64,000 nt of DNA from Lunularia cruciata (lineage: Eukaryota; Streptophyta; Marchantiopsida; Lunulariales; Lunulariaceae), in assembly GCA_948567375.1 (NCBI GenBank), contig OX419762.1, positions 25,560,608-25,624,607 of the forward strand. The letters run 5' to 3'. A program made the position numbers and the translations under genes. Below, in pieces: positions 32,398-44,400 of the stretch (positions are counted from its first letter, which is position 1; each line of letters starts with the position of its first letter). The notes below the pieces were generated by a model, which was given only the letters and a program-made list of their open reading frames with translations, was not told the DNA's origin and did not search any database.

Positions 32398-34247
32398 AAG
32401 CTTAGAGATTTCCTGAGCACCTTATCAAAGGCCTTCCTGAAATCAATAAAGGCAACATAGAGAGCTCTCCCAACCCCCTTGGATTTGCACCACAAAACAT
32501 CAAGTACCAATAGGTGGTCCAAAGTACTAAAGACTAATCTGAAACCAGCTTGGCACTAAGCTCAAATTTTGTGCTTTTCAGCCCAAGTGCTCAACCTTGA
32601 CTCCAAAATTCGACCATACAACTTGGCAAAGACACTACCAACAAGTATGGTACGGTAATTGGTGACAACATCTCTTTGGCCAGACTTGTGAATAGGAACT
32701 ACCTTCTTGAAGCACCATCTATCCGGAAAGCCACACTTGATTGCCTCATTCAAATGAGAAGTGAGTATTGAAATCAGTTGGCTACCGCCCCACTTCAGAA
32801 GTTCAACACATAGTCCATCAAGGTCTTCAGCCTTACCATTGGCCAACTTCTTCAATTGGTACTTGACATCAGCTTCAGAGATGGTGAGAGCAGATCCAAG
32901 GCAAGGTGCCATGCTTGGAGCATTTGGGAAAAAGTACAAATCCTTCACATAGTCACAAAGCTCATTCAGGTCCAGCGATGGAGATGGAGATCTGATGGTT
33001 ACTTTCTTCCATAAAGCCTTGGGATTGCTCCTCAATTCAGTGCTCAACTCAACTCCTTTGAGTCTTAGAAATGCCCGCTTTTTGCACTTCACCAACTTTC
33101 TGTATAAAACAAAAGCTTGATTTTGTGCAATCTGATCAAGAGATCTATCCATAGCTTTGATCCTTGCCATTTTGCAATCAGCATCATACCATCTATTGCA
33201 AGGGAGACCAAGTCTCTTCTTGTGGGAGCCTCTTGGAAACAAAGAAGTTGATGTAGATTGAAGAAGTTCAATCAATTGATCACTACGTTGTTGAAAATCA
33301 GAACTCCACTCCATAGAACTCAATTTCTCTTGGATAGCTTGTTGGTACAAGTCTCTCTTGTGAAAATCTAGACGAAGTTTGCCTCTAAAAGCATGGTCTA
33401 TAGGTAATGTGGTTCTATTGAGGCAAGGAAAAAGGATGGTACAGGATAGAGGTGCATGGTCTGATTCTGGTTGAGGATCTAAAACAGCAAAATCTGAGAC
33501 AAGATGGATATCATTAGCTGAAGTGAGCATATAATCTATGGTGCTTGATCCACCTGAGGCAAAGCATGTGCTTTTACAAGTTTCTGGAAATTGAGAAAGG
33601 CCATTCAAGATCTTCAAGCTACAATTGGCACCAAAGCTCAAAAAGTGCTCACTCATGGAATTGGACATAGGATCTTTGGAAGAGCGTGACCAAGCACTGG
33701 AATGGTCTATCAAGCTGTGGAAAGGATCATTCTCAAGGTCGCTCAAGTCAAGGATCTGAGAGGCTTGGATCCTAGCATTGAAATCACCAAGAATAAGGAC
33801 TGCACCTTTACTTTGAAACTCTAACACATCCTTCGTCAAGGAATGGAAAGGCTGCATGGTGTTGAGAAGTCCACTTGAATAGATTGGTGATGTCAACGGG
33901 GCAAAGTAACAAACAGCAATGAAGCAAGGTGTGGCAACTCCTACAATCCTCAGCCAATGGTATTGTCCACTTGAATCTTGACCTATCAAAGAGACTGATT
34001 TCTCAAAGCCAAATCTGACGTAAGTAGCAATACCTCCAAAGCCCCTTCCTTTGTGTTGTCTCCGCTTGTTCCAGGTTGAACTAACAAGAGTGAATCCTTC
34101 AATGTCTTGAATGGTGTTTCCTTCATGTTCCCATGTCTCCACAAGATTGATCAGATCAGCATCATCCCACAAAGGCTTAGCGCTGGAGTACTTGGTATGT
34201 GTGAGCCCATGAACATTCCAAAACAGTACTCTAAAGGTCTGGAATTG
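32398..34247 (-). pseudogene. LINE ORF2 (A): endonuclease plus RT N-terminus
   Basis: Open from the codon after the TAG at 34250 for about 560 codons: WNVHG, LVETWE, LILGDFNAR, TIDYMLTS, ESDHAPLS, KKVVPIHKSG and NYRTILVGS to WAEKHKI. A TGA (CGA in sister copies) at 32562-32564 and a TAG two codons later then end it. RT sequence continues to FIDFRKAFDKVLRKSL, where it is cut at 32398. It is nearly identical to the copy at 8866-10959, but without that copy's internal deletion. Confidence 0.9.
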
Positions 34248-35087
34248 CTATGCAATAGCTGACAATTTCTTTTGAGTAATCACAGCTCTATTATCTCTCA
34301 AGAATGCAACAAAACCTCCTTGTTGAGCCTCCTTCACTTTTGCTAATTCTCCCTTCTTTGCTTGCCATTGGAGAGGTGTGAGATCAGGGTCCAACCAGAT
34401 ACGCCGCCCCTTTAGTATAGCTTTGTTCCCCATCACTGCATTCCTTTGAGTTTCTGAGCCAAACCTCACCAAAATGCTTCTTGGTTGTGCACCTTGTTGT
34501 CCCAATCTATATGCTTGCAAAATCTGAGGATCATGGACTCTCAAAGAATCAGCAATAAACTCACACACTATGGCCTTGGTGTCTTCCTTCTCAATCTCAG
34601 GCAAACCTGAAATCCTCAAGTTCTTCATTCTCACCAATTGGTTCTCCTTCTCAACCTCATGCTCTTGCAAGTAAGAGATTTGAGCCACCTTCGTAGCTTC
34701 AGCATATGACTTCATCTTGACCTCTAATGTGTCAACCATCTCTTGCAGCCCTCCATTTTGTGAAGCAATGTTGGTGGCTTGTGCTCCCAAGGAAGCAACC
34801 TTCTCAGTAGCATCCACCATACCCTTGGTGGAGTCTAACATCAAATTGCTACTCTTCTTGAGTTCTTGGATATCTACGGTGATCGAATTCAGAGATTCTT
34901 TCACAGTCAAGACATCAACTCTTACGGTTTGCAAATCTGCCATAAGAGTGTTCATGCATTGAGACATGGGGGCAAAAAAGCTCTTGAGTTCCTTGTGGAA
35001 GTCATTTGCTTTTCTATACATTTCAGCAAGCTGTTGCTGTTTTGAAACTATCTCAGCAATGTCTTGCATTATCTTGGAAGCTTCCAT
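34248..35087 (-). CDS. LINE ORF1 protein (A), intact 279 aa
   Basis: Intact, ATG at 35087, TAG at 34250-34248. It has the same coiled coil and RRM-like layout as the copy at 10960-11799, differing at a few residues only (MEASKIMQDIAEIVSKQQQ here, and the usual GLPEIEKEDTK). The TAG is followed by CAA TTC CAG and the open ORF2 frame. Together with the A ORF1 copies at 10960 and 40567 it suggests purifying selection on ORF1 until recently, or recent spread. Role: RNA-binding partner of the ORF2 enzyme. Confidence 0.85.
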   Translation of the reverse strand: MEASKIMQDIAEIVSKQQQLAEMYRKANDFHKELKSFFAPMSQCMNTLMADLQTVRVDVLTVKESLNSITVDIQELKKSSNLMLDSTKGMVDATEKVASLGAQATNIASQNGGLQEMVDTLEVKMKSYAEATKVAQISYLQEHEVEKENQLVRMKNLRISGLPEIEKEDTKAIVCEFIADSLRVHDPQILQAYRLGQQGAQPRSILVRFGSETQRNAVMGNKAILKGRRIWLDPDLTPLQWQAKKGELAKVKEAQQGGFVAFLRDNRAVITQKKLSAIA

Positions 35088-36080
35088 TCTAAAATTTCTA
35101 ACAGATACTATGAGAATGTATCCTCTGGTTCACTCACACTCTGTGAACACCAATAGCTCTTCACCAAAAATCAACTCCTTTGGACTTGTAAATCAAAAGT
35201 TGCAAACTTTTGAATTTGAGTTTTTCCTACATGAAAATTTTGAAATCCTACAGATTTCGAAAATTCATAACCTTGGCTACAGTACTTTAAAATCTACAAT
35301 AGATAATTCAATCAAAAGCTCTTGAGAAATTCTATCCAATGAATCAAAAATGAACTCATTTGAGCCAAAAGACATGAAGTTATGGCCTCTAGAGTTCTCT
35401 ATGGTAAACTTCTAAACCTCATTGAATCACAGAATTCAAATGCTCATAACTGCAAGCACAAAGCTTCAAACTCTATGAAATGAATTTCAATCAATAGCTC
35501 TTGACAAGATGCTTCTAATGAGTCCAAGATCACCTCATTTGAAGATGTGAGTCCAAAGTTCCAGCCTCTGAAAGTTGCAGATTTGAGCACCACCAACCGC
35601 ACAAGAACACAGATTGATGAATTTCGAAACTTCTTCCACAGAACTCCAACTTCAGCAACCAGGAGTTCAAAAGAAAGCCCTCTCACATCTCTTTCCAATG
35701 AGTCCAAGATTGAAAGATTTGGACATGGAACCAAAAAGTTACAAGGTGTTGAAAATTGAGCTCAAACCCTAAAATCTCCGAGAGATGGCAAAATTCGAAT
35801 CTTCATAACTTTCTTTGTGTATGTGCTCTGCAAGCCAGCGTAGTATCAATCGAAAGAGCTTCCAAAGGCGCTTCTAATGCCACAAAAATCACTCCATTTG
35901 GACGCCATATGATGAAGATTCGAACTCTCAAGTCTAGCTCCTATGTAAGAAATTTCAATCACTCATAACGTTTTGCCCAAAGCTCAGAATGACACAATCT
36001 TGGTGGCTATGGAAAGGTCTTGGCAAGGCGTTTCGAACGAGATCAAAACCGCAACGTTTGGACATGTATGTAGGGAGATC
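35088..36080 (-). repeat. LINE leader: ~180-nt monomers (A)
   Basis: Anchors at 35177, 35357, 35536, 35716, 35895 and 36055 (spacings 180, 179, 180, 179, 160) match the other A leaders exactly. The final ~70 nt of the 5' end are missing, because the sequence is cut at GTAGGGAGAT by a plus-strand C leader. Confidence 0.87.
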
Positions 36081-36574
36081 CAAGGCAGATGATTTGAGTA
36101 TCCAAGGCAGATGATATGACCAATTGATTCACTCTGATACTGCCAAATACTTTGAGTTAAGATTTACTACTTTGTGTGTAGATTCAAGCTATTGTATCTT
36201 TGTACTCAATGATCCAAATGAAGTGATCTTTGTGTCATTAGAATCAACTCACTCAGACCTTTACATTGGAAATTCATTGCTTAAGGTTAGAGGACAGATT
36301 ATCAGCTTTAGGTACCTCAAATTTCGCAGCCTTTGGTAGCTCTAAGCATTGCAAATTTGGAAGGTAGTATCTTTGTGCTTACATATTCAAATGAGGTGAT
36401 TTTTATCTCATTAGAACCAATTTCTCAAGGCCCTTACTTCAACACCCACCTAGTAGTGCTCTGACCTGTAAAAAAAAGCAATGTCTACTTGAAAATCTAG
36501 AAGTTTTGGTGTTGAAAGTAAAACTTCTAGATTGATTGTGAGTGATTAGTGATTAGCGATTAGCGATTGGCACA
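36081..36574 (+). repeat. LINE leader, ORF1-proximal monomers (C)
   Basis: It starts with a ~23-bp direct repeat, TCCAAGGCAGATGATNTGA, at the junction. Two complete sense monomers ending in GGAAGGTAGTATCTTTGTGC follow, then the region before ORF1 with an expanded GATTAGCG-like 8-nt repeat at 36544-36566. No gene. Confidence 0.8.
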
Positions 36575-37415
36575 ATAGAGGAGTCCCAGATGGTGAAAGA
36601 TGTTGCTGATATAGCCTTGAAGCAACAACAATTAGCAGAAATGTATAGGAAATCTAATGATTTCCACAAAGAGCTTAGAAGCTTCTTTGCACCTATGTCC
36701 CAAGTGCATGAGTACTCTCATGACTGATATAGAAATTGTAAAGGTTGAGATCAGTAGTGTAAAAGAGTCCTTGAACCTAGTCAACCAAGAGATTCAAGAC
36801 CTGAAGAAGAGTACTATCTGGCTGTTAACATCAACCAAGGGGATGGTTGATGCTACCGAGAAAGTTGCTTCCTTGGGAACACAAGCCAGTGACATTGCTA
36901 CACAAAGCGGAGGGCTCCAACAGATTGTGGACACATTAGAAGTGAAGATGAGGTCATATGCTGAAGCTACTAAGGTGGCTCAAATTTCTTACTTGCAAGA
37001 GCATGAGGTTGAGAAGGGGAACCAACAAGTCAAATTGAAGAACTTGAGGATTTCTGGTTTGCCACAGACTGAGAAGGAAGACACCAAGGCCATAGTGTGT
37101 GAGTTTCTTACTGATTATCTGAGAGTCCATGATCCTCAGATTTTGCAAGCATATAGATTGGGACAACAAGGTGCACAACCAAGAAGCATTTTGGTGAGGT
37201 TTGGCTCAGAAACTCAGAGGAATTCAGTGATGGCAAACAAGGCTATACTGAAGGGCCGGCGTATCTGGTTGGATCCTGATCTCACATCTCTCCAATGGCA
37301 AGCAAAGAAGGGAGAATTAGCAAAGGTGAAGGAGGCTCAACAAGCAGGTTTTGTTGCATTCTTGAGAGACAATAGAGCTGTGATCACCCAAAGGAAATTG
37401 TCAACTACCGCATAG
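36575..37415 (+). pseudogene. LINE ORF1 (C), start lost and one frameshift
   Basis: The start codon is ATA at 36575-36577 where sister copies have ATG. Translation would read EESQMVKDVADIALKQQQLAEMY. One extra A (GTCCCAAGTGC) near 36704 shifts the frame, after which ORF1 is open from KCMSTLMTDIEIVKVEISS to KLSTTA and TAG (37413-37415). The coiled coil, NLRISGLP and RSILVRFGSETQRN are intact. It differs from B by QASDIATQSGG, GNQQVKLKNL and CEFLTDYL. Confidence 0.9.
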
Positions 37416-39509
37416 CAATTCCAGACCCTTAGAGTGTTGTTTTGGAATGTTCAGTGTCTCACACATACCAAGTACTCAAGCGCTAAACCTGTATGGGAAG
37501 ATGCTGATCTGATCAATCTTGTGGAGACATGGGAACATGAAGGAAACACCATTCAAGACATTGACGGTTTCATTCTTGTTGGTTCAACTTGGAACAAGCG
37601 GAGGCAGCACAAAGGAAGGGGCTTTGGAGGTATTGCTACTTACGTCAGATTTGGTTTTGAAAAATCAGTCTCTTTGATAGGCCAAGACTCAAGTGGACAA
37701 TACCAATGGCTGAGGATTGGAGGAGTTGCTACACCTTGCTTCCTTGCTGTTTGTTACTTTGCCCCATTGACATCACCAATCTATTCAAGCGGATCTCTCA
37801 ACACCATGCAGCCTTTCCACTCCTTGACAAAGGATGTGTTGGAATTTCAAAGTAAAGGTGCAGTATTTATCCTTGGTGATTTCAATGCTAGGATCCAAAC
37901 CTCTCAGATTCTTGAGTTTAGTGACCTTGAGAATGACCCTTTCCATAGCTTGATAGATCATTCTAGTGCTTGGTCCCGCTCTTCCAAAGATCTCATATCC
38001 AACTCCATGAGTGAGCACTTTTTGAGCTTTGGTACCAATTGTAGCTTGAAGATCTTGAATGGCCTTTCTCAATTTCCAGAAACTTGTAAGAGCACATGCT
38101 TTGCTTCTGGTGGATCCAGCACTATAGATTATATGCTCACCTCACTCAGTGATATACACATTGTCTCAAATTTTGTTGTTTTAGATCCTCAACCTGAATC
38201 TGACCATGCACCTTTATCTTGTGTCATCCTTCTTTCTTGTCTCAATAGAACCACATTACCTATTGACCATGCCTTTAGAGGGAAACTCCGTCTTGATTTT
38301 CACAAGCGAGATTTGTACCAACAAGCTATCCATGAGAAATTGAGCTCTATGGAGTGGAGTTCTGATTTTCAACAACGTAGTGATCAGTTGATTGAGCTTC
38401 TTCAATCTACATCAACAACTCTATTTCCACGAGGTTCTCACAAGAAGAGACTTGGTCTCCCTTGCAATAGGTGGTTTGATGCTGACTGTAAAATGGCAAG
38501 GATCAAAGCTATGGATAGGTCTCTTGATCAGATTGCACAAAATCAGGCTTTTGTCTCTTATAGAAAGTTGGTGAAGTGCAAGAAGCGAGCGTTCTTGAGA
38601 CTCAAGGGGGTTGAGTTGAGCATTGAATTGAGGAGCAATCCCAAGGCTTTTTGGCAAAAGTAACCATCAGATCTCCATCTCCATCGCTGGATGTGAATGA
38701 GCTTTGTGAATATATGAAGGATCTTTACTTTTTCTCATATGCTCCAAGCATGGCACCTTGCCTTGGATCTGCTCTCACCATCTCTGAAGCTGATGTCCAC
38801 TACCAATTGAAGAAGTTGGCCAATGGTAAGGCTGAAGACCTTGATGGACTATGTGTTGAACTTCTGAAGTGGGGTGGTAGCCATCTGATTTCAGTACTCA
38901 CTTCTCTCTTGAATGAGGCCATCAGGTGTGGCTTTCCTGATAGATGGTGCTTCAAGAAGGTAGTTCCTATTCACAAGTCTGGTCAGAGAGATATTGTCAC
39001 CAATTACCGTACCATTCTAGTGGGTAGTATCTTTGCCAAGTTGTACGGTCAAATTTTGGAGTCTAGGTTGAGTACTTGGGCTGAAAAGCACAGAATTTGA
39101 GCTAAGTGCCAAGCGGGTTTCAGATCAGGCTTTAGTACTTTGGATCATCTATTGTTACTCCATGTTTTGTGGTGGAAATCCAAAGGTGTTGGGAGAGCTC
39201 TCTATGTTGCATTTATTGATTTCATGAAGGCCTTTGATAAGGTGCTTAGGAAATCTCTAAGTGAGAGACTCACTCAAGTTGGTGTTTCAGCTGATCTGAT
39301 TGGTGCTATCTCTAGACTCTATGAGAAAGTGGTTGTGAAACTTTCATCTTTGAGCTCTCAAGATGTCCTTAGCACAATGGGTGTGATTCAAGGCTGCTCT
39401 CTATCTCCAACTCTATTTGGGATCTTCATCGATGATCTGGAGAGATTACTCATGGAAATAGGAGCTACAGGTGTACATGTTGGCTCTTTGATGATACATG
39501 CACTCCTTT
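37416..39509 (+). pseudogene. LINE ORF2 (C), endonuclease to RT palm
   Basis: Open for ~415 codons after the TAG, with VLFWNVQCLTH (WNVHG altered), LVETWE, FILGDFNAR, TIDYMLTS and ESDHAPLS. A one-base loss (AAAAGTAACC for AAAAGGTAACC) near 38661 shifts the frame. The RT continues with KKVVPIHKSG and NYRTILVGS to TGA (CGA in other copies) near 39098, then FIDFMKAFDK and QGCSLSPTLFG. It is cut at GSLMIHALL, a few bases before YADD, by the 5' end of the A element at 39510. Confidence 0.9.
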
Positions 39510-40566
39510 CTCTCTCAAAGAGTGGAGTTTCGAAAGTTTGAGAGGAGAGGAGTCCCGAAAGATTGAGAAGCCATATCTCCCTACATACATGTCCAAACGT
39601 TGAGGTTTTGGTCTCGTTCGAAGCACCTTGCCAAGACCTTTCCATAGCCACCAAGACTGTGTCATTCTGAGCTTTGGGCAAAACGTTATGAGTGATTGAA
39701 ATTTCTGACACATGAGCTAGACTTGAGATTTCGAATCTTCATCATATGGTGTCCAAATGGAGTGATTTTTGTGCCATTGGAAGCGCCTTTGGAAGCTCTT
39801 TCGATTGATACTACACTGGCTTGCAGAGCACATACACAAAGAAAGTTATGAAAATTCGAATTCTGCCATCTCTCGTAGATTTTAGGGTTTGAGCTCAATT
39901 TTCAACACCTTGTAACTTTTTGGTTCCATGTCCAAATATTTCAATCTTTGACTCATTGGAAACAGCTGTGAGAGGGCTTATTTTTGAATTCCTTGTTGCT
40001 GAAGTTGGAGTTCTGTGAAAGAAGTTTCGAAATTCATCAATCTGTGTTCTTGTGCGGTTGGTGGTGCTCAAATCTGCAACTTTCAGAGGCTGGAACTTTG
40101 GACTCACATCTTCAAATGAGGTGATCTTGGACTCATTAGAAGCATCTTGTCAATAGCTATTGATTGAAATTCATTCCATAGAATTTGAAGCTTTGTGCTT
40201 GAATTTATGAGCATTTGAATTGTGTGATTCAATGAGATTTAGAAGTTTACCATTGAGAACTCTAGAGGCCACAACTTCATGTCTATTGGCTCAAATGACT
40301 TCATTTCTGATTCATTGGATAGAATTTCTCAAGAGCTTTTGATTGAGTCATCTATTGTAGGTTTAAAAGTACTGTAGGCAAGGTTATGAATTTTCGAAAT
40401 CTGTAGGATTTCAAAATTTTCATGTAGGAAAAACTCAAATTCAAAAGTTTATAACTTTTGATTTACAAGTCCAAAGGAGTTGATTTTTGGTGTAGAGCTA
40501 TTGGTGTTCACAGAGTGTGAGTGAACCAAAGGATACATTCTCATAGTATCTGTTAGAACTTTTGGA
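39510..40566 (+). repeat. LINE leader: ~180-nt monomers (A), plus strand
   Basis: Sense anchors (CAAATG-type) are at 39594, 39754, 39933, 40113, 40292 and 40472 (spacings 160, 179, 180, 179, 180). The last anchor lies 95 nt before the ORF1 ATG. This is the clearest sense-strand example of the A leader. Confidence 0.88.
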
Positions 40567-41406
40567 ATGGACGCTTCCAAGATGATGCAAGACATTGCTG
40601 AGATAGCTTTAAAACAGCAACAGCTTGCTGAAATGTATAGAAAAGCAAATGACTTCCACAAGGAACTCAAGAGCTTTTTTTCCCCCATGTCTCAATGCAT
40701 GAAAACTCTTATGGCAGATTTGCAAACCGTAAGAGCTGATGTCTTGACTGTGAAAGAATCTCTGAATTCAATCACCGTAGATATCCAAGAACTCAAGAAG
40801 AGTAGCAATTTGATGTTAGACTCCACCAAGGGTATGGTAGATGCTACTGAGAAGGTTGCTTCCTTGGGAGCACAAGCCACCAACATTGCTTCACAAAATG
40901 GAGAGCTGCAAGAGATGGTTGACACATTAGAGGTCAAGATGAAGTCATATGCCAAAGCTACGAAAGTGGCTCAAATCTCTTACTTGCAAGAGCATGAGGT
41001 TGAGAAGGAGAACCAATTGGTGAGAATGAAGAACTTGAGGATTTCAGGTTTGCCTGAGATTGAGAAGGAAGACACCAAGGCCATAGTGTGTGAGTTTATT
41101 GCTGATTCTTTGAGAGTCCATGATCCTCAAATTTTGCAAGCATATAGATTGGGACAACAAGGTGCACAACCAAGAAGCATTTTGGTGAGGTTTGGTTCAG
41201 AAACTCAAAGGAATGCAGTGATGGGGAACAAAGCTATACTAAAGGGGTGGCGTATCTGGTTGGACCCTGATCTCACACCTCTCCAATGGCAAGCAAAGAA
41301 GGGAGAATTAGCAAAAGTGAAGGAGGCTCAACAAGTAGGTTTTGTTGCATTCTTGAGAGATAATAGAGGTGTGATTACTCAAAAGAAATTATCAGCTACT
41401 GCATAG
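40567..41406 (+). CDS. LINE ORF1 protein (A), intact 279 aa
   Basis: ATG at 40567 and TAG at 41404-41406. The start reads MDASKMMQDIAEIALKQQQ. The coiled coil spans about residues 10-150 (SITVDIQELKKSSNLMLDS) and the RRM-like domain begins at NLRISGLPEIEKED (156 on). RSILVRFGSETQ is followed by WRIWLDPDL (RRIW elsewhere). Its leader and ORF2 are in the normal order on the same strand. TAG is followed by CAA TTC CAG ACC TTT AGA GTA CTG in the same frame. The function by family is RNA binding and nucleic-acid chaperoning in the LINE particle. Confidence 0.86.
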   Translation: MDASKMMQDIAEIALKQQQLAEMYRKANDFHKELKSFFSPMSQCMKTLMADLQTVRADVLTVKESLNSITVDIQELKKSSNLMLDSTKGMVDATEKVASLGAQATNIASQNGELQEMVDTLEVKMKSYAKATKVAQISYLQEHEVEKENQLVRMKNLRISGLPEIEKEDTKAIVCEFIADSLRVHDPQILQAYRLGQQGAQPRSILVRFGSETQRNAVMGNKAILKGWRIWLDPDLTPLQWQAKKGELAKVKEAQQVGFVAFLRDNRGVITQKKLSATA

Positions 41407-44400
41407 CAATTCCAGACCTTTAGAGTACTGTTTTGGAATGTTCATGGTCTCACACATACCAAGTACTCCAGCGCTAAGCCTTTTGGGATGATGCTGATCT
41501 AATCAATCTTGTGGAGACATGGGAACATGAAGGAAACACCATTCAAGACATTGAAGGATTCACTCTTGTTGGTTCAACCTGGAACAAGCGGAGACAACAC
41601 AAAGGAAGGGGCTTTGGAGGTATTGCTACTTACGTCAGATTTGGCTTTGAGAAATCAATCTCTTTGATAGGTCAAGATTCAAGTGGACAATACCAATGGC
41701 TGAGGATTGGAGGAGTTGCCACACCTTGCTTCATTGCTGTTTGTTACTTTGCCCCGTTGACATCACCAATCTATTCAAGTGGACTTCTCAACACCATGCA
41801 GCCTTTCCATTCCTTGACGAAGGATGTGTTAGAGTTTCAAAGTAAAGGTGCAGTCCTTGTTCTTGGTGATTTCAATGCTAGGATCCAAGCCTCTCAGATC
41901 CCTGACTTGAGTGACCTTGAGAATGATCCTTTCCACAGCTTGATAGACCATTCTAGTGCTTGGTCACGCTCTTCCAAAGATTCTATGTCCAATTCCATGA
42001 GTGAGTACTTTTTGAGCTTTGGTGCCAATTGTAGCTTGAAGATCTTGAATGGCCTTTCTCAATTTCCAGAAACTTATAAAAGCACATGCTTTGCTTCAGG
42101 TGGATCAAACACCATAGATTATATGCTCACTTCAGCTAATGATATCCATCTTGTCTCAGATTTTGCTATTTTAGATCCTCAACCAGAATCAGACCATGCA
42201 CCTCTATCTTGTACCATCCTTTTTCCTTGCCTCAATAGAACCACATTAGCTATAGACCATGCTTTTAGAGGCAAACTTCGTCTAGATTTTCACAAGAGAG
42301 ACTTGTACCAACAAGCTATCCAACAGAAATTGAGTTCTATGGAGTGGAGTTCTGATTTTCAACAATGTAGTGATCAATTGATTGAACTTCTTCAATCTAC
42401 ATCAACTTCTTTGAAACAATGAAACAATGAAATATAAAGCCCGAAAGACCCAAAGGGTCAAAAGGCTAGAAACACAATACAAAACACATGAAATGTGAGC
42501 CTAGGCAAGGGCCTAGGGCATCTGACCAATCTGTAACAAATTGGTAGGATGTATACTAACCTCAGTCATGTACTTCCTTAATGCTAAAGATTTAACCTGT
42601 TAGAGAGTTGAGAAATCACAACAAGTAAACTGATGTCTAACTCTAATCTGCATGTAACAAGGGCAATCAATCAACACATGATGCTCATCCTCAACTTTGC
42701 TCATAATACACAATTTGCAAAGTCGCATGGAGTGCTCTATCTGCTGCCAATGTCCTTGTTCTACTTCTAGTCTATGAGAACTAGTTCTATATTGAGGAAT
42801 AACATGTCTAAGTAAAGTAGAAATCCTAGCCAAGAGATAATCTTGCTCACAATACACCAACATAGAATTTACAAACTGCTGATAGAACACCATCTTGGTA
42901 CCAGGCTGCTGCCATAAGCGAAGTAAGAACTGCTCCTTGATCACTTCTCGTAGTGCAATAGGCTCCAACCTCCAATGTCGCTCACAAACATTCCACCTTG
43001 TGGCCCATGCAATCAGATCTGTATACCAACCGACAGATAGAGTGGCACAAAAAGCTTGGTAGGGAAGTCTCTCATGCTCCATGGACCTCACCTTAGTGGC
43101 ATATATGATAGCTAAAAACAAAGCTTCAGCCTCAAGAGGCAAAAACCCGGTTTCAACAAGCAGCAATACATAAGGAGTTTGAGTCCTCACCCCAAGTTCA
43201 TCACACAAAAACAATTTTTGAACTTTCTCCACCTTTTGCCACCATGTCTTCTTAGTACCTGGACCCCAAATTTGAGCACCATAGAGAACCACCGGCTGCA
43301 CAAGAGATCTGAACAACACCTTCTTCAACTCCCATGTGGTAAGGTGAGCAAGTCTAGAGCGGTTCATGAGTGAATACAAAGCTCTAAAGCCTGCATTAAT
43401 TCTCATCTTCACACAAGTAGACCAACTATAGTCATGAGAAAACTCAAGGCCCAAGTACTTGTAAGAAGAAACCTGCTCCAATTGCTGTCCATCAAAAAAG
43501 AAAGGTGTGACACCTTTAGGGTAAGGTGTGATACCTTTGTTTCCAAGAGGCTCTCACAGGAAGAGACTTGGTCCACATTACCTATAGACCATGCTTTTAG
43601 AGGCAAACTTTGTCTAGATTTTCTCAAGAGAGACTTGTACCAACAAGCTATCCAAGAGAAATTGAGTTCGATGGAGTGGAGTTCTGATTTTCAACAACGT
43701 AGTGATCAATTGATTGAACTTCTTCAATCTACATCAACTTCTTTGTTTCCAAGAGGCTCCCACAGGAAGAGACTTGGTCTCCCTTGCAATAGGTGGTATG
43801 ATGCTGATTGCAAAATGGCAAGGATCAAAGCTATGGATAGATCTCTTGGTCAGATTGCACAAAATCAAGCCTTTGTTTCATACAGAAAGTTGGTGAAGTG
43901 CAAAAAGCGCACATTTCTGAGACTCAAAGGAGTTGAGTTGAGCACTGAATTGAGGAGCAATCCCAAGGCTTTCTGGAAGAAGGTAACCATCAGATCTCCA
44001 TCTCCATCGCTGGACCTGAATGAGCTTTGTGACTATGTGAAGGATTTGTACTTTTTCCCAAATGCTCCAAGCATGGCACCTTGCCTTGGATCTGCTCTCA
44101 CCATCTCTGAAGCTGATATCAAATATCAATTGAAGAAGTTGGCCAATGGTAAGGCTAAAGACCTTGATGGACTATGTGTTGAACTTCTGAAGTGGGGCGG
44201 TAGCCAGCTGATTTCAATACTCACTTCTCATTTGAATGAGGCAATCAAGTGTGGCTTTCCAGATAGATGGTGCTTCAAGAAGGTAGTTCCTATTCACAAG
44301 TCTGGCCAGAGAGATGTTGTCACCAATTACCGTACCATACTTGTTGGTAGTGTCTTTGCCAAGTTGTATGGTCGAATTTTGGAGTCAAGGTTGAGCACTT